DNA of 64,000 nucleotides from Bacillota bacterium (GTDB lineage: Bacteria > Bacillota > Clostridia > Peptostreptococcales > Anaerovoracaceae). The stretch covers positions 40,189 to 104,188 of the forward strand of contig JAAWDM010000055.1 in NCBI GenBank assembly GCA_022793795.1, written 5' to 3'. The position numbers and the translations under genes are program-made. This document shows, one piece after another, positions 8,922-19,092 of this stretch. Numbering within the stretch: the first letter of the stretch is position 1; every line of letters starts with the position of its first letter. Under the pieces are notes generated by a model. That model saw only the letters and a program-made list of their open reading frames with translations, did no database searches and was not told where the DNA came from.

Positions 8922-10205
8922 TTATTTACCCATTGATTCCATACCGATAACGGAAATACCGTCTGGAACCACCGTAATGGAACTGTTCTCTCCCACAAGT
9001 TTCCTTGCCTTGTCCACAGCCTCTTTTAAAGTAGTCGCATAATCTAGCTTCATGGCTCTAATCTCTTCTTCAATAGCTGGATTGCAGACCATGATCACAT
9101 GATGGTGTTTCATGATGCGTACCAAAATCTGATACTGCCATTGGTCTGGTACGGTTTCCTCCATAGGCGTATTCATGATTTCTGTCATCAGTTCATCTAG
9201 GTTGGCACATTCCTTCATCTTCCGGTAAAAGAATTGGCCGCCAATTCCATCTGCACATTCTGCACAGACGATAATCACACCTCCCTCTTTGGCAAAGGAT
9301 TCTGCTGTAGTCATGCTCTTAACCGCCTGATAGGCGTTTTGATCCAGCGGGGCGCCGCCGTTTCCTGTGATAACGATATCGGCCTTCTCCTCCGCCGATA
9401 CGTTGCAATAGGAAAGAAGGTAATCGCATCCCTTTCTGTGGGCTGCCACCGGATCGCCGGCAAAAGCTGCTATCACCTTTTTTTCTTCGTCTATTATCAC
9501 ATTGACGATATATGCCAATTTAGCCATCCTCACTGCCGCCGTCATGTCTACATGGATAGGATTTTCGTCTAAAATTCCCATTCTGGCCTTGGGATGGTCG
9601 ATAAAGTGGCTGCAATGGTTGCCTAGCACTGTTTTACGGCTGCAAATTCCTGGCAGAATACTCTTTCTTCCGCCGGAAAATCCTGCAAAGAAATGGGGTT
9701 CTATGAAACCCTCTGCCAGCAAAAGGTCGCACTCTACGGCTAACTTATTGACGATTAGCTCTGCTCCAGAAGGCAAGATTCCAAGGCTTACCTGATTCTC
9801 TCTGTCATCGCAGTCGTGAATCAGAATTTTCTCTGTTTCTACCATTTCCTGGCCCAGCTTTTCCACCAACTCCGCCTTGGTGGTCAACCTGTGACAGCCT
9901 GTGGCCACCAACAAGGTGATGTCAATGTGAGGATTTCCCTGTCTCAAGGCTGCCAGCATAGGGGGCAAAATCATTTTGCTGGGTACTGGCCTGGTATGGT
10001 CGCTGATAATGATGACCGCCTTGTCTTTTCCCCGGGCTAAATCTTCCAACCTCTGACTTTCAACGGGACTTTTCATGGCTTCCTCTACCAGCTCCGCCTG
10101 GTCTGCCTCTGGCCTCATCTTAGAAATGCGGGAACGGACCACCCTTTCAATCTTATGGTCTTCCCACTCAAGTCTGGATTTTCCGTATGGTATCTCTACT
10201 TTCAT
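8922..10205 (-). CDS. LarA-family (nickel-dependent lactate racemase-like) protein
   Basis: VIIISDHTRPVPSKMILPPMLAAL, LLVATGCHRLTTKAEL, FIEPHFFAGFSGGRKSILPGI. Confidence 0.9.
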   Translation of the reverse strand: MKVEIPYGKSRLEWEDHKIERVVRSRISKMRPEADQAELVEEAMKSPVESQRLEDLARGKDKAVIIISDHTRPVPSKMILPPMLAALRQGNPHIDITLLVATGCHRLTTKAELVEKLGQEMVETEKILIHDCDDRENQVSLGILPSGAELIVNKLAVECDLLLAEGFIEPHFFAGFSGGRKSILPGICSRKTVLGNHCSHFIDHPKARMGILDENPIHVDMTAAVRMAKLAYIVNVIIDEEKKVIAAFAGDPVAAHRKGCDYLLSYCNVSAEEKADIVITGNGGAPLDQNAYQAVKSMTTAESFAKEGGVIIVCAECADGIGGQFFYRKMKECANLDELMTEIMNTPMEETVPDQWQYQILVRIMKHHHVIMVCNPAIEEEIRAMKLDYATTLKEAVDKARKLVGENSSITVVPDGISVIGMESMGK

Positions 10206-10966
10206 CGGTCTGCTCCCTTCGTCAATTCTGTGATAAATCGGATGCTTTCTTCATACACCTGTCCCTTCCATTTCAGGGAAGAAAATTGGTGATTTGCTCC
10301 CTCTACAATGACAGCTTTGCATTGGTCTTTGTACAGGTATTGATACCGTCCCACCACATCTACCGGAATCTGTTCATCCTGGCTACCGTGAAGAATCAGC
10401 ACTGGACCGTCATAGCCATAGGCCATCTGCAAAAAGTCCATGGTCGCTGCTTCTTCCATAAATTCTCTACCAAGTTCCATGCCGCCGATGTCCCAGCCCT
10501 TTTCCGTGGGCCCTACCAGAGTTCTGGCCCGAAGTCCTGCCTGATAGTACATGGTCAGGGCCGGAGACCAAAGAAGAAGGCCTGCCGGATTCACCTTTGG
10601 AGCTACCAGAGTGGCGATAAGGCCGCCCATGCTGTGACCGCTGATAACCACCTGCTTCTCATCGATGTATGGCTGGCTGCACGTCCATTGATAGATGGCT
10701 TCTGCCTCTTCCAGCTCTTTGCCGATGGTCATCTCATTAAAATCTCCGTCGCTCTCTCCCAGACCATAAAAGTCAAAGCGGACGCAGACAAATCCAGCCT
10801 TTACACATTCTCTGGCAAACAGTTCGTGAAGCCGCATCATGCCTACCTTATCTACCGTAAAGCCATGATGAAAGATGACCGCAGGAAAAGGCCCTTTTCC
10901 TTCCGGTCCTCGTACTACGCCCCGAATCAGTCTGTCATTTACCGATAATTCTACTGCCTGATACAT
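10202..10966 (-). CDS. Alpha/beta hydrolase
   Basis: VIFHHGFTVDK, VVISGHSMGGLIATLVAPK (GHSMGG nucleophile elbow), ILHGSQDEQIPVD, GANHQFS. Confidence 0.85.
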   Translation of the reverse strand: MYQAVELSVNDRLIRGVVRGPEGKGPFPAVIFHHGFTVDKVGMMRLHELFARECVKAGFVCVRFDFYGLGESDGDFNEMTIGKELEEAEAIYQWTCSQPYIDEKQVVISGHSMGGLIATLVAPKVNPAGLLLWSPALTMYYQAGLRARTLVGPTEKGWDIGGMELGREFMEEAATMDFLQMAYGYDGPVLILHGSQDEQIPVDVVGRYQYLYKDQCKAVIVEGANHQFSSLKWKGQVYEESIRFITELTKGADR

Positions 10967-10987
10967 CTGCTTTCTCCTTTCTTTCCA

Positions 10988-12253
10988 TCAATCTGTGGCT
11001 CGTACCAACACTACCGAAAGGTCGTTGACATTGGTTCCCGTCGGCCCTGTCATAATCAGTCCTCCAGTTTTTTGGAGGCCATGGTATGCATCGTTGTTAT
11101 CTAAAATCTCCTCCACGGAAACCGTGAGCTCAGTTGCCGTATTGCCGTCCGCATATCCGCCGGCGGCATCAGTGGGGCCGTCAGTACCGTCGGAACCTAC
11201 GGAAAATACTGCCACATTGTCAAGTCCGGCTATGTGAGGTGCAGCCGCCAAGGCCATTTCCTGATTTCTGCCGCCAAGGCCGCCTCCTATAAGCTTTACC
11301 ACCGTCTCGCCTCCTGCAATATAGGCGGTAGAAATCTTGTCCTTGCTATGGCTCTTCCCAATAGTTCCCAAAAAGCTGCCTGCTTCTCTGGCCTGGCAAC
11401 AGAGTTCTTCCGTCAGTATCACCGGTTCATACCCCAGTCTGCGACAGGTCTCCGCCGCCGAAGCGCATAGCTGTTTCACGCTTCCTGTCACTATGGTGGT
11501 TACATTGTCCAGGGTTTTGGGTGTTTCCCTTTCCAGAAGCCTTTGGGCGTCCTCTGAGATTCGAATTCCATATTTTTCCACAATAGTCTTTGCCTGCTCA
11601 CAGGTGGAACTGTCCGGATAAGCAGGACCAGAGGCAATCATATCCAGTGGGTCGCCAATAATATCGGAAAGGACGATGGTATATACATGGGCCGGCAGAC
11701 AGAGCTGGGCAAATCTGCCGCCTTTTACGCCTGAAAGCCGCTTGCGAACCGTATTCATCTCCACGATATCCGCTCCGCTGGCAAGAAGCTGCTTGGTAAT
11801 ATCTTCCAATTCTTTTTTTGACACCAGCGGTTTTTCGAAGAGGGCTGAACCGCCTCCCGACAGGAGAAACAGCACCACATCCTCTTTATCAAGGCCGCTC
11901 ACCGCCTGAATGGCCGCTTCTGTGGCCCTGAAAGAATTTTCATCCGGTACCGGATGTCCCGCCTCATAACAGGTCATGCCCGAAATCTCTCCCATCACAT
12001 GATGGTACTTGGTAATCACCACCCCTTGGTCAAATCGCTCTAGCCGGTCAGTAGCAGCTTTCGCCATCTGCCAAGCCGCTTTCCCTGCTGCCACCAAAAC
12101 CAGCTTATGTCCCTCTCCTAGAGCCGCTCCAAAGCCTCTCTCATGTTGAATCTCATCGATGGCCTTCCCCACCGCCTCATGGGGCTGGGCTGTATGTAGT
12201 GCATCTCTAATTATTTCCATGGCGTCGTCGTATAAGGTTCCCGTTCGTTTCAA
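10988..12253 (-). CDS. Glycerate 2-kinase family (DUF4147/MOFRL)
   Basis: LVLVAAGKAAWQMAKAATD, FLLSGGGSALFEKPL, GGRNQEMALAAA, SVGSDGTDGPTDAAGG. Confidence 0.88.
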   Translation of the reverse strand: MKRTGTLYDDAMEIIRDALHTAQPHEAVGKAIDEIQHERGFGAALGEGHKLVLVAAGKAAWQMAKAATDRLERFDQGVVITKYHHVMGEISGMTCYEAGHPVPDENSFRATEAAIQAVSGLDKEDVVLFLLSGGGSALFEKPLVSKKELEDITKQLLASGADIVEMNTVRKRLSGVKGGRFAQLCLPAHVYTIVLSDIIGDPLDMIASGPAYPDSSTCEQAKTIVEKYGIRISEDAQRLLERETPKTLDNVTTIVTGSVKQLCASAAETCRRLGYEPVILTEELCCQAREAGSFLGTIGKSHSKDKISTAYIAGGETVVKLIGGGLGGRNQEMALAAAPHIAGLDNVAVFSVGSDGTDGPTDAAGGYADGNTATELTVSVEEILDNNDAYHGLQKTGGLIMTGPTGTNVNDLSVVLVRATD

Positions 12254-12279
12254 TTTGGATGTCCTCCTTGTCTTGTAGG

Positions 12280-13203
12280 CTATAGGCCATGATAGGCCCT
12301 GGCATTTTCACAATCCTTTTTAATCTGGGCTGACAGTTCCTCCACTCCGTGGAATTTCACCTCGTCTCTGGTCATCTTCAAAAACTCTACTTGAATCTGT
12401 TTGCCGTAAAGTTCCTTATCAAAATTAAAAATATGGGTCTCCATATTCTTTTCAAAATCACCAATAGTAGGCTTCACCCCCACATTGGTCACACTGGGAT
12501 ATTTTTCTCCGTTATAGATACAGTTGGTAATATACACACCATTAGGGGGCGTCACCATGGACTCGTCAACGGTGATGTTAGACGTTGGAAAACCTATGGT
12601 TCGGCCGATACGATTTCCCACTACCACTTCACCGCCAATGCTATATTTTCTGCCTAAAAACCGCTCGCATTCTTCCATGTCTCCAGAGCGAATCAGTCCC
12701 CGAATCAAAGTGGAACTGACCACATCCCCATCCACCATCACTGGAGGGATTTCATTGACATTATACCCCTTTATTAGCCCCTCCTGCCGAAGAATCTGGG
12801 GATTTCCCATCGCCTTAAAACCGAAACGATAGTTAAAGCCACAAAAGGCTTCTCGTAAATTCATCCTATCCACCAACAACTCATCGATAAAGGCTATGGG
12901 TTCCATATGGCAGATTTCCCAGGTAAAAGGCAAATTAAACAGATAGTCCACCCCAAGTCCCTCAATCAAGTCTGACTTTTCCTGTTGATAGATAATATTT
13001 TTCACAGTGTTTTCCCCTGTAAAAAGATTTTTCGGATGGTTAGAAAATGTAAAGACCCCGCTTTTGATGCCTGTATCTCTGGCCTTTTCAACGGCATGGG
13101 AAATGAGGGCTTGATGCCCTACGTGAATTCCGTCAAAATTGCCCAGAGCAATGCTGCAAGGCTGAATATCTCTGATCTCCTCTAAGCTGTTAAAAATCTT
13201 CAT
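12280..13203 (-). CDS. ribF: Bifunctional riboflavin kinase/FAD synthetase
   Basis: SIALGNFDGIHVGHQALI; GRTIGFPTSNI; PNGVYIT. Confidence 0.95.
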   Translation of the reverse strand: MKIFNSLEEIRDIQPCSIALGNFDGIHVGHQALISHAVEKARDTGIKSGVFTFSNHPKNLFTGENTVKNIIYQQEKSDLIEGLGVDYLFNLPFTWEICHMEPIAFIDELLVDRMNLREAFCGFNYRFGFKAMGNPQILRQEGLIKGYNVNEIPPVMVDGDVVSSTLIRGLIRSGDMEECERFLGRKYSIGGEVVVGNRIGRTIGFPTSNITVDESMVTPPNGVYITNCIYNGEKYPSVTNVGVKPTIGDFEKNMETHIFNFDKELYGKQIQVEFLKMTRDEVKFHGVEELSAQIKKDCENARAYHGL

Positions 13204-14210
13204 TCTTCTTCCTGTCCTCTGTAAAATACTTTATCTGCAATCAATTTTTTGTATTTCTTGTGGTCGTAAAAAGCCACTCCCAGAAATAAAAGGTTGTCCC
13301 TTGTCCCATCCTGAAAAATGCCTCCCGACGCTGTGTACGTGTACAGACACCAGGCTCTCCGGTACTCTTCCCTGATGGGAAAATCCGGTTCCTTCTGTGC
13401 AAATTCCGGCTCCTTCATCACCTGACAATCTGTCATGGAAATATGCCATCCATTGACAAACTTCATTCCCATCTCCTGGGAAAGAACCGCCTTCCCAAAG
13501 TGAATCAAAGGGTAATCCGGCGGCAGCAAAATCTCTTTCATTCCATGGTCGCCTTTACTTGCCATCTCTTCCACTTGCTCCAAAGTCCATGCATTTTCCA
13601 AAGTAAAAGAGCCGCTGGCAAGGCGTACCAGCCCTTTCATGACAGCGCCGGTTCCCAAGGCCATGCCCACGTCCTGACAAATGGTGCGGATATATGTACC
13701 CTTGGAGCAGGTTACCGAAAAGACAATCTCCATGGCTGCCAAATCGATGCTTTCTATGACAAGGTCCTTTATATATATCTTGCGGGATTTGACGTCCACC
13801 GATTTTCCTTCCCGGGCATACTCATAAAGCCGTCGGCCTTCCACCCGAACTGCACTATACATGGGCGGTTTTTGATCGATACTGCCGTGAAAGGGCTCAA
13901 AGGCGGCTCTGATTCTCTCCTCGGTAACCCCCTCGGTGGAAAATGTCTCCAGTACATTTCCCCAGATATCCTGGGTATCGGTTATCATCCCCAGGCCCAT
14001 GGTGCAGCGATAAGTTTTAAAGTCCAAGTCCAGGTATTCGGTAATTCTGGTGGCGCTGCCCAAACAAACAGGAAGAACCCCAGTCGCCATAGGGTCCAGG
14101 GTTCCAGTGTGTCCAATCCTTTTCATTCCCAGTATACGGCGCAGCTTAGCAACCACATCATGAGATGTCATATTTTGGGGTTTATCAATATTGATGATTC
14201 CATGCATCAT
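13200..14210 (-). CDS. truB: tRNA pseudouridine(55) synthase
   Basis: MMHGIINIDKPQNMTSHDVVAKLRRILGMKRIGHTGTLDPMATGVLPVCLGSATR; start trimmed to ATG 14210. Confidence 0.93.
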   Translation of the reverse strand: MMHGIINIDKPQNMTSHDVVAKLRRILGMKRIGHTGTLDPMATGVLPVCLGSATRITEYLDLDFKTYRCTMGLGMITDTQDIWGNVLETFSTEGVTEERIRAAFEPFHGSIDQKPPMYSAVRVEGRRLYEYAREGKSVDVKSRKIYIKDLVIESIDLAAMEIVFSVTCSKGTYIRTICQDVGMALGTGAVMKGLVRLASGSFTLENAWTLEQVEEMASKGDHGMKEILLPPDYPLIHFGKAVLSQEMGMKFVNGWHISMTDCQVMKEPEFAQKEPDFPIREEYRRAWCLYTYTASGGIFQDGTRDNLLFLGVAFYDHKKYKKLIADKVFYRGQEEE

Positions 14211-15220
14211 AATAATGCGTCCTCTACTTCTTTTTTGATCAATGGCAATGCATCTTTCAGAGGCATATTCAGCGTACATCCTGCTGCCTTGATATGACCT
14301 CCGCCGCCTAATTTTTCGGCGATGGCTGCCACATTGCTCCAACTCTTGGCCCGCATACTGATCTTCACCTTCTCCGGCAAAGCTAACCAAGGGGCTGACG
14401 GCTCCTCACTTCTATCCATGGGCCAATCGCTTTTTACAAATACTGCGATTTCCACTCCATCGATGGATTTCAGCTGGTCTACGGTTCCTTCCGTCTCGTC
14501 CATACCTGCCCCAGTTTCCAGCAGCATCCTGCCATCCACATAGGCCATGGCAGCCTGTCCGCCTGCAAAGATTTCCATATTTTGCAAAGCCCGATTTTGT
14601 ATCCTGATTCGCTCTAACCGCACCCTATTGTAAATCTCTCGGCTGACCATATTGGCTTCCACACCCCAGTCGTAAAGGTCTGCTACGATCATATGGCTCT
14701 GTTTGGTGGTGTTGGAATGTTGGAAGTTTCCCGTATCTGTGGAAATAGCCGCAAACAGCGCGTTGGCCGTCTGCCGGTCTTTGGGAGCATCCATGGCTAA
14801 CAGCAGCTGATAGATCAACTCTCCTGTAGCTGCAACACCTGGGTCAATATAATTGAAATCGCAAAAGGGCTGGCTGGTTCTGTGATGGTCGATACAAATG
14901 GTTACCTTTCCTTCCAAGAACTTGTCCTTCCGTTTAGGAAATCTGCTCATGTCTCCGCAATCCAAACACAAGGACACCTCTGGGTTCTCCATGACATCCT
15001 GATTCCTAGTGCAGTAACCCTCATCTAAAAACTGCAGATTCCGCGCAATATCATCCTCGATAAGAACGTAGCTCTCTTTTCCCAAACTTCGCAGCGCTCT
15101 GCACATGGCTGTGCCGGAGCCCATGGCGTCGCCGTCCATGTTGACATGAGGGTAGATCAGAACAGATTTTGCTGCCAAAAGCTGCTTTGCAATCTCCTGA
15201 AAAGTGTTATTCTTCTTCAT
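14207..15220 (-). CDS. nrnA: DHH-family bifunctional oligoribonuclease/PAP phosphatase
   Basis: YPHVNMDGDAMGSGTAM, CIDHHRTSQPFCDFNYIDP, GGGGHIKAAGC. Confidence 0.9.
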   Translation of the reverse strand: MKKNNTFQEIAKQLLAAKSVLIYPHVNMDGDAMGSGTAMCRALRSLGKESYVLIEDDIARNLQFLDEGYCTRNQDVMENPEVSLCLDCGDMSRFPKRKDKFLEGKVTICIDHHRTSQPFCDFNYIDPGVAATGELIYQLLLAMDAPKDRQTANALFAAISTDTGNFQHSNTTKQSHMIVADLYDWGVEANMVSREIYNRVRLERIRIQNRALQNMEIFAGGQAAMAYVDGRMLLETGAGMDETEGTVDQLKSIDGVEIAVFVKSDWPMDRSEEPSAPWLALPEKVKISMRAKSWSNVAAIAEKLGGGGHIKAAGCTLNMPLKDALPLIKKEVEDALL

Positions 15221-15617
15221 CTTCCTGTCCTTCATCGTCTTGATAATTTTCAATACCAAGGGTATCGATGATTTCTGTAATATGTCTGCCGTATTCCATA
15301 GAATGGTCGATTTTGAACAGCAGTTCCGGAATATGGCGCAGTTTTACCTGTCTGCCGATTTCCCGTTTCAAAAGGCCTTTTGCGCTCTGCAAGCCGGCCA
15401 GCACATCGGCCTCCTCCTTAGCCCGGCCTTCTTCATCCTTGGCCATGGATAAAACCGAAACATAACAGGTGGCATAGCTGCCGTCGCTGGTCACTTCCAC
15501 ACTGGAAATGCTCACCATGCCGGACAGTCTGGGGTCTTTCAATCCGCTAATCAGCATTTCGCCGATAATCTTGCGGATTTCTTCTCCCAGTCTGCCCTGT
15601 CTATATCCTTTGCCCAT
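15207..15617 (-). CDS. rbfA: Ribosome-binding factor A
   Basis: RLGEEIRKIIGEMLISGLKDPRLSGMVSISSVEVTSDGSYATCYVSV; start trimmed to MGKGYRQGR. Confidence 0.93.
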   Translation of the reverse strand: MGKGYRQGRLGEEIRKIIGEMLISGLKDPRLSGMVSISSVEVTSDGSYATCYVSVLSMAKDEEGRAKEEADVLAGLQSAKGLLKREIGRQVKLRHIPELLFKIDHSMEYGRHITEIIDTLGIENYQDDEGQEDEEE

Positions 15618-15670
15618 ATATTTCTTTCCTCTCTTTCCTTTCAAATTGAGAGGAAAGAAGCTGCATGCAG

Positions 15671-18490
15671 CTACTTTCTCTCAATCTCTACCATGTGGAA
15701 ACATTCGATAATGTCTCCCACTTTGATATCGTTATACGCTTCGATACCGATACCGCACTCGTAACCCTGATTGACTTCCTTTGCATCGTCCTTGAAACGC
15801 TTCAGGGAAGAAATCTTACCTTCGTGGATGACGATGCCATCGCGAACCAATCTGATTTCTGCGTTACGTACCGCTTTTCCTTCCTGCACGTAAGCGCCGG
15901 CAATGATACCCACGCCAGGTACCTTAAAGGTCTCTCTCACTTCTACTTTGCCCAGAACCTCTTCTTTAAATTCAGGGTCAAGCATACCCTTCATGGCATC
16001 TTCTACATCGTTGATGATGTCGTAAATAACTCGGTAGAGTCGAATCTGAATATTCTCTCTGTCAGCAAAGGTCTGCACAGCGGTGGTCGGTCTCACATTA
16101 AATCCAATGATAATGGAGCCAGTGGTTCCTGCCAGAGAAACGTCCGACTCATTGACAGTACCTACGCCAGTGTGAATAATCTTTACTCTTACATTTTCGT
16201 TTTTCAGCTTTTCTAGGGAAGCAACGATAGCTCCCACAGAGCCCTGTACGTCTCCCTTGATGATCAAGTTCAGGTCTTTGGTCTCGCCTTCCTGAATCTG
16301 GCTGAACAACTGCTCCAGCGTGGTGCTGGCGTTTCTTGCCAAAATCTCTTCTCTCAGTTTTATTTTTCTATGCTCAGCGATTTCTCTTGCTACCTTATCT
16401 TCCTTCACAGCGTTGAACTCGTCGCCGGCTTCCGGCACGTCGGTAAGACCAAGAATTTCAACGGCCGTGGCCGGTCCTGCCTTTTTAATGGTATCGCCCT
16501 TGTAGTTGGTCATCAGTCTGATTCTACCGGAACAGGTTCCTGCAACCACGCTCATGCCGCTCTTTAAGGTACCGTTGGTAACCAGAAGGGTTGCAACAGG
16601 TCCTTTATTTTTATCCAGTCTGGCTTCGATGACAGAACCCATAGCCAGTCGGCTTGGATTGGCTTTCAGTTCCAGTACCTCTGCCTGTAATAATATCATT
16701 TCCAATAAATTGACGATTCCATCTCCAGTTTTTGCCGATACCGGTACGGAAATCACATCGCCGCCCCAGTCTTCTACCAGGATGCCGTGTTCTGTCAATT
16801 CCTGCTTTACTCTATCAGGATTTGCGCCAGGTTTATCCATCTTATTGATGGCTACGATGATTGGAACCCCTGCTGCTTTGGCGTGGCTGATGGACTCGAT
16901 GGTCTGCGGCATAACGCCGTCGTCAGCTGCAACCACCAGAATGGCAATATCCGTCACATGGGCTCCACGGGCTCTCATGGCTGTAAAGGCTTCGTGGCCC
17001 GGTGTATCCAGGAATACGATCTTCTGTCCGTTGATGGAAACTTCCGATGCACCGATGTGCTGGGTGATGCCGCCCGACTCGGAAGCCGTCACATTGGTCT
17101 TTCTGATGGCGTCTAGCAGAGAGGTTTTACCGTGGTCTACATGTCCCATAACCGTGATAATCGGCGGACGCGGTTTCAAATCGTCCTCTTCATCCTCAAA
17201 GAGTTCCAGACCTTCTTCCTCTTCCTCTGCCTCTACCTTGCCCACTACTACGCTGATGCCCAGTTCGTCGGCTAAAATGGTGACGGTATCCTCATCAATA
17301 TTCTGGTTGATGTTAGCCATAATACCCAGCTTCATCAACGACATGATAACCTGTGAAGTGGTGATTCCAACCTGTTCACAAAAACCTGCTACCGTAATTG
17401 GTACTGTAATTACAGTGGTTCCCTCTGGCAATGGTTCCATCTCTTCCTCTTCTTCTATTACTGGCTTTGGCTTGTTGTGCTTTTTCGGTTTAGCTTGCTT
17501 TTCCAGGGAGCGTTCCTGAATCTTCTGCTTGTTTTTCTTACCGCCGCTTTCCAGTTTGTTGAATTTATCTCTTTCTTTATCCTTATGGGCCAGCTTCTCT
17601 GCTTTCCTCTGAGTCGGCTTGGTCTCCAATTTCGGCTTATCCGACGGACGCTCGGTTCTAGGCCGGTCGTTTCTCTGACCTTGCGGTCTACCGTCCCTGT
17701 TTCCCTGAGGTCTTCCACCGTCTCTTGAGCCTTGACGCTGACCATCTCGGTTGTCTCTTCCGTCACGTCCGCCTTGGCGTTGACCATCGCGACCGTCCCG
17801 GTTTCCTTGCGGTCTGCCGTCTCTGCCTCCTTGCGGCCTTCCATCACGGCTATTCTGTCTGCCGTCGCGGCCACCCTGACGCTGGCCATCACGACCGTCA
17901 CGATTTCCCTGTGGTCTACCGTCTCGGTCATTTCTATTTTCTCTACCGATTCTCTCGGTTCTCTCTGCTCTCTTCGGATTATCCTGCTGACTCCGGACAG
18001 GGGCTTTTGGCATTTCCTTAGCGAGAGCAGCTTCTGGCGCTACTTTTACCTCTTTTTCAACTGGTTCCTTCACAGCAGCAGGTCTTTCGGCTTCCTTCGT
18101 TCCTACAGACGCCTGGGATGGAGTTGGCGCTACTTTTACCTCCGCCTTCCTTTCTGCTTCTACCCTTACAGCCTCTGTATGTGAAGCTGCCGGCATTTCA
18201 TCCTTTTCTTTGCCTCTTTCTGCAAACTCCTTTGGAACCACAGGCTTGCCCATTGGCGGTTTTGTCCTGCCTTCCAAGTCTCTATTTACAACAGGCTTAC
18301 CCATTGGCGGCCTTTGGGCCGGACGCTCCTTTGCAGTTGTCTGTCCCTTTGCCTGTTTCTGTGCTGGTCTTGTCTGGGGTATTACAGCGGCTTTCACCGT
18401 TACCCGTGGCTGTTCGTCCTGCTGGCTCTCCGTCTTCTTTGGCGCGGCCTTCACTATTTTCGTTTCCTTCGCGTTACTATCTGTTGCCAT
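15671..18490 (-). CDS. infB: Translation initiation factor IF-2
   Basis: [59 protein letters not shown]; long disordered N-terminus. Confidence 0.97.
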   Translation of the reverse strand: MATDSNAKETKIVKAAPKKTESQQDEQPRVTVKAAVIPQTRPAQKQAKGQTTAKERPAQRPPMGKPVVNRDLEGRTKPPMGKPVVPKEFAERGKEKDEMPAASHTEAVRVEAERKAEVKVAPTPSQASVGTKEAERPAAVKEPVEKEVKVAPEAALAKEMPKAPVRSQQDNPKRAERTERIGRENRNDRDGRPQGNRDGRDGQRQGGRDGRQNSRDGRPQGGRDGRPQGNRDGRDGQRQGGRDGRDNRDGQRQGSRDGGRPQGNRDGRPQGQRNDRPRTERPSDKPKLETKPTQRKAEKLAHKDKERDKFNKLESGGKKNKQKIQERSLEKQAKPKKHNKPKPVIEEEEEMEPLPEGTTVITVPITVAGFCEQVGITTSQVIMSLMKLGIMANINQNIDEDTVTILADELGISVVVGKVEAEEEEEGLELFEDEEDDLKPRPPIITVMGHVDHGKTSLLDAIRKTNVTASESGGITQHIGASEVSINGQKIVFLDTPGHEAFTAMRARGAHVTDIAILVVAADDGVMPQTIESISHAKAAGVPIIVAINKMDKPGANPDRVKQELTEHGILVEDWGGDVISVPVSAKTGDGIVNLLEMILLQAEVLELKANPSRLAMGSVIEARLDKNKGPVATLLVTNGTLKSGMSVVAGTCSGRIRLMTNYKGDTIKKAGPATAVEILGLTDVPEAGDEFNAVKEDKVAREIAEHRKIKLREEILARNASTTLEQLFSQIQEGETKDLNLIIKGDVQGSVGAIVASLEKLKNENVRVKIIHTGVGTVNESDVSLAGTTGSIIIGFNVRPTTAVQTFADRENIQIRLYRVIYDIINDVEDAMKGMLDPEFKEEVLGKVEVRETFKVPGVGIIAGAYVQEGKAVRNAEIRLVRDGIVIHEGKISSLKRFKDDAKEVNQGYECGIGIEAYNDIKVGDIIECFHMVEIERK
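17660..17935 (-). repeat. In-frame tandem repeats encoding (N/G)[15 protein letters not shown] units in the IF-2 N-terminus
   Basis: Translation [57 protein letters not shown]... Confidence 0.9.
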
Positions 18491-18822
18491 TAGAACACCT
18501 CCTTCTCATTGGATTGCATATGATCAATCTGCTTTATGATTGCGTTAGCTAAATTTTCATCCAGGACTGCAAATATACCTTTATCCACATTTCCTGTACT
18601 TTTGGAAAGCTGCTCTATGGACCCATATATTTTGTAGGGTACTTGGTATTTCTGGGCAGCGGCCTCCATCTTTTTCAGAGAATTCTCTGCCAAATCTTCG
18701 GCCGTAAGCAACAGCTTTACCTTCTTTTTTTCCATCATATAGATACATGTATTGTAGCCAGTGGCTAATTTTCGTGCTTTCGCTGCAAAACCCATGTAGC
18801 TGTATATCTTTTTATTTTCCAT
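18490..18822 (-). CDS. L7Ae-family ribosomal protein (YlxQ-like)
   Basis: [46 protein letters not shown]; position between ylxR and infB. Confidence 0.88.
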   Translation of the reverse strand: MENKKIYSYMGFAAKARKLATGYNTCIYMMEKKKVKLLLTAEDLAENSLKKMEAAAQKYQVPYKIYGSIEQLSKSTGNVDKGIFAVLDENLANAIIKQIDHMQSNEKEVF

Positions 18823-19090
18823 GGGCCAGTTCCTCCAGCCGCATGAAAATTTCTTCCTTCATCTGTTCTGTGACAGGCATATGGAAACTCCGCTCCAAGG
18901 CCCGTCGCTTTTGGGCCTGCTGCCAACAGTCTGGATTATCCCTGCAGAGATAGACGCCTCTGCCTTTGGCTCTGCCGCTGACATCCACAGTCAACACGCC
19001 TTCATAACCGGCAATACGAATCAGCTGCTGCTTTTCTCTGGACTGCATACAACCGATACACCGTCTCATAGGAATCTTTTTTTCCTTCAA
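18812..19090 (-). CDS. ylxR: YlxR family (DUF448) RNA-binding protein
   Basis: MRRCIGCMQSREKQQLIRI...SGRAKGRGVYLCRDNPDC; position after nusA. Confidence 0.92.
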   Translation of the reverse strand: MKEKKIPMRRCIGCMQSREKQQLIRIAGYEGVLTVDVSGRAKGRGVYLCRDNPDCWQQAQKRRALERSFHMPVTEQMKEEIFMRLEELAHGK

Positions 19091-19092
19091 AC

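Noticed and set aside
15665-17519. Long plus-strand ORFs (183 and 337 aa) opposite infB
   Set aside because: Antisense to a highly conserved gene; no recognisable motifs.
17660-17935. Regular DNA repeats that could resemble an array
   Set aside because: They lie in frame inside infB and encode a low-complexity protein tract.
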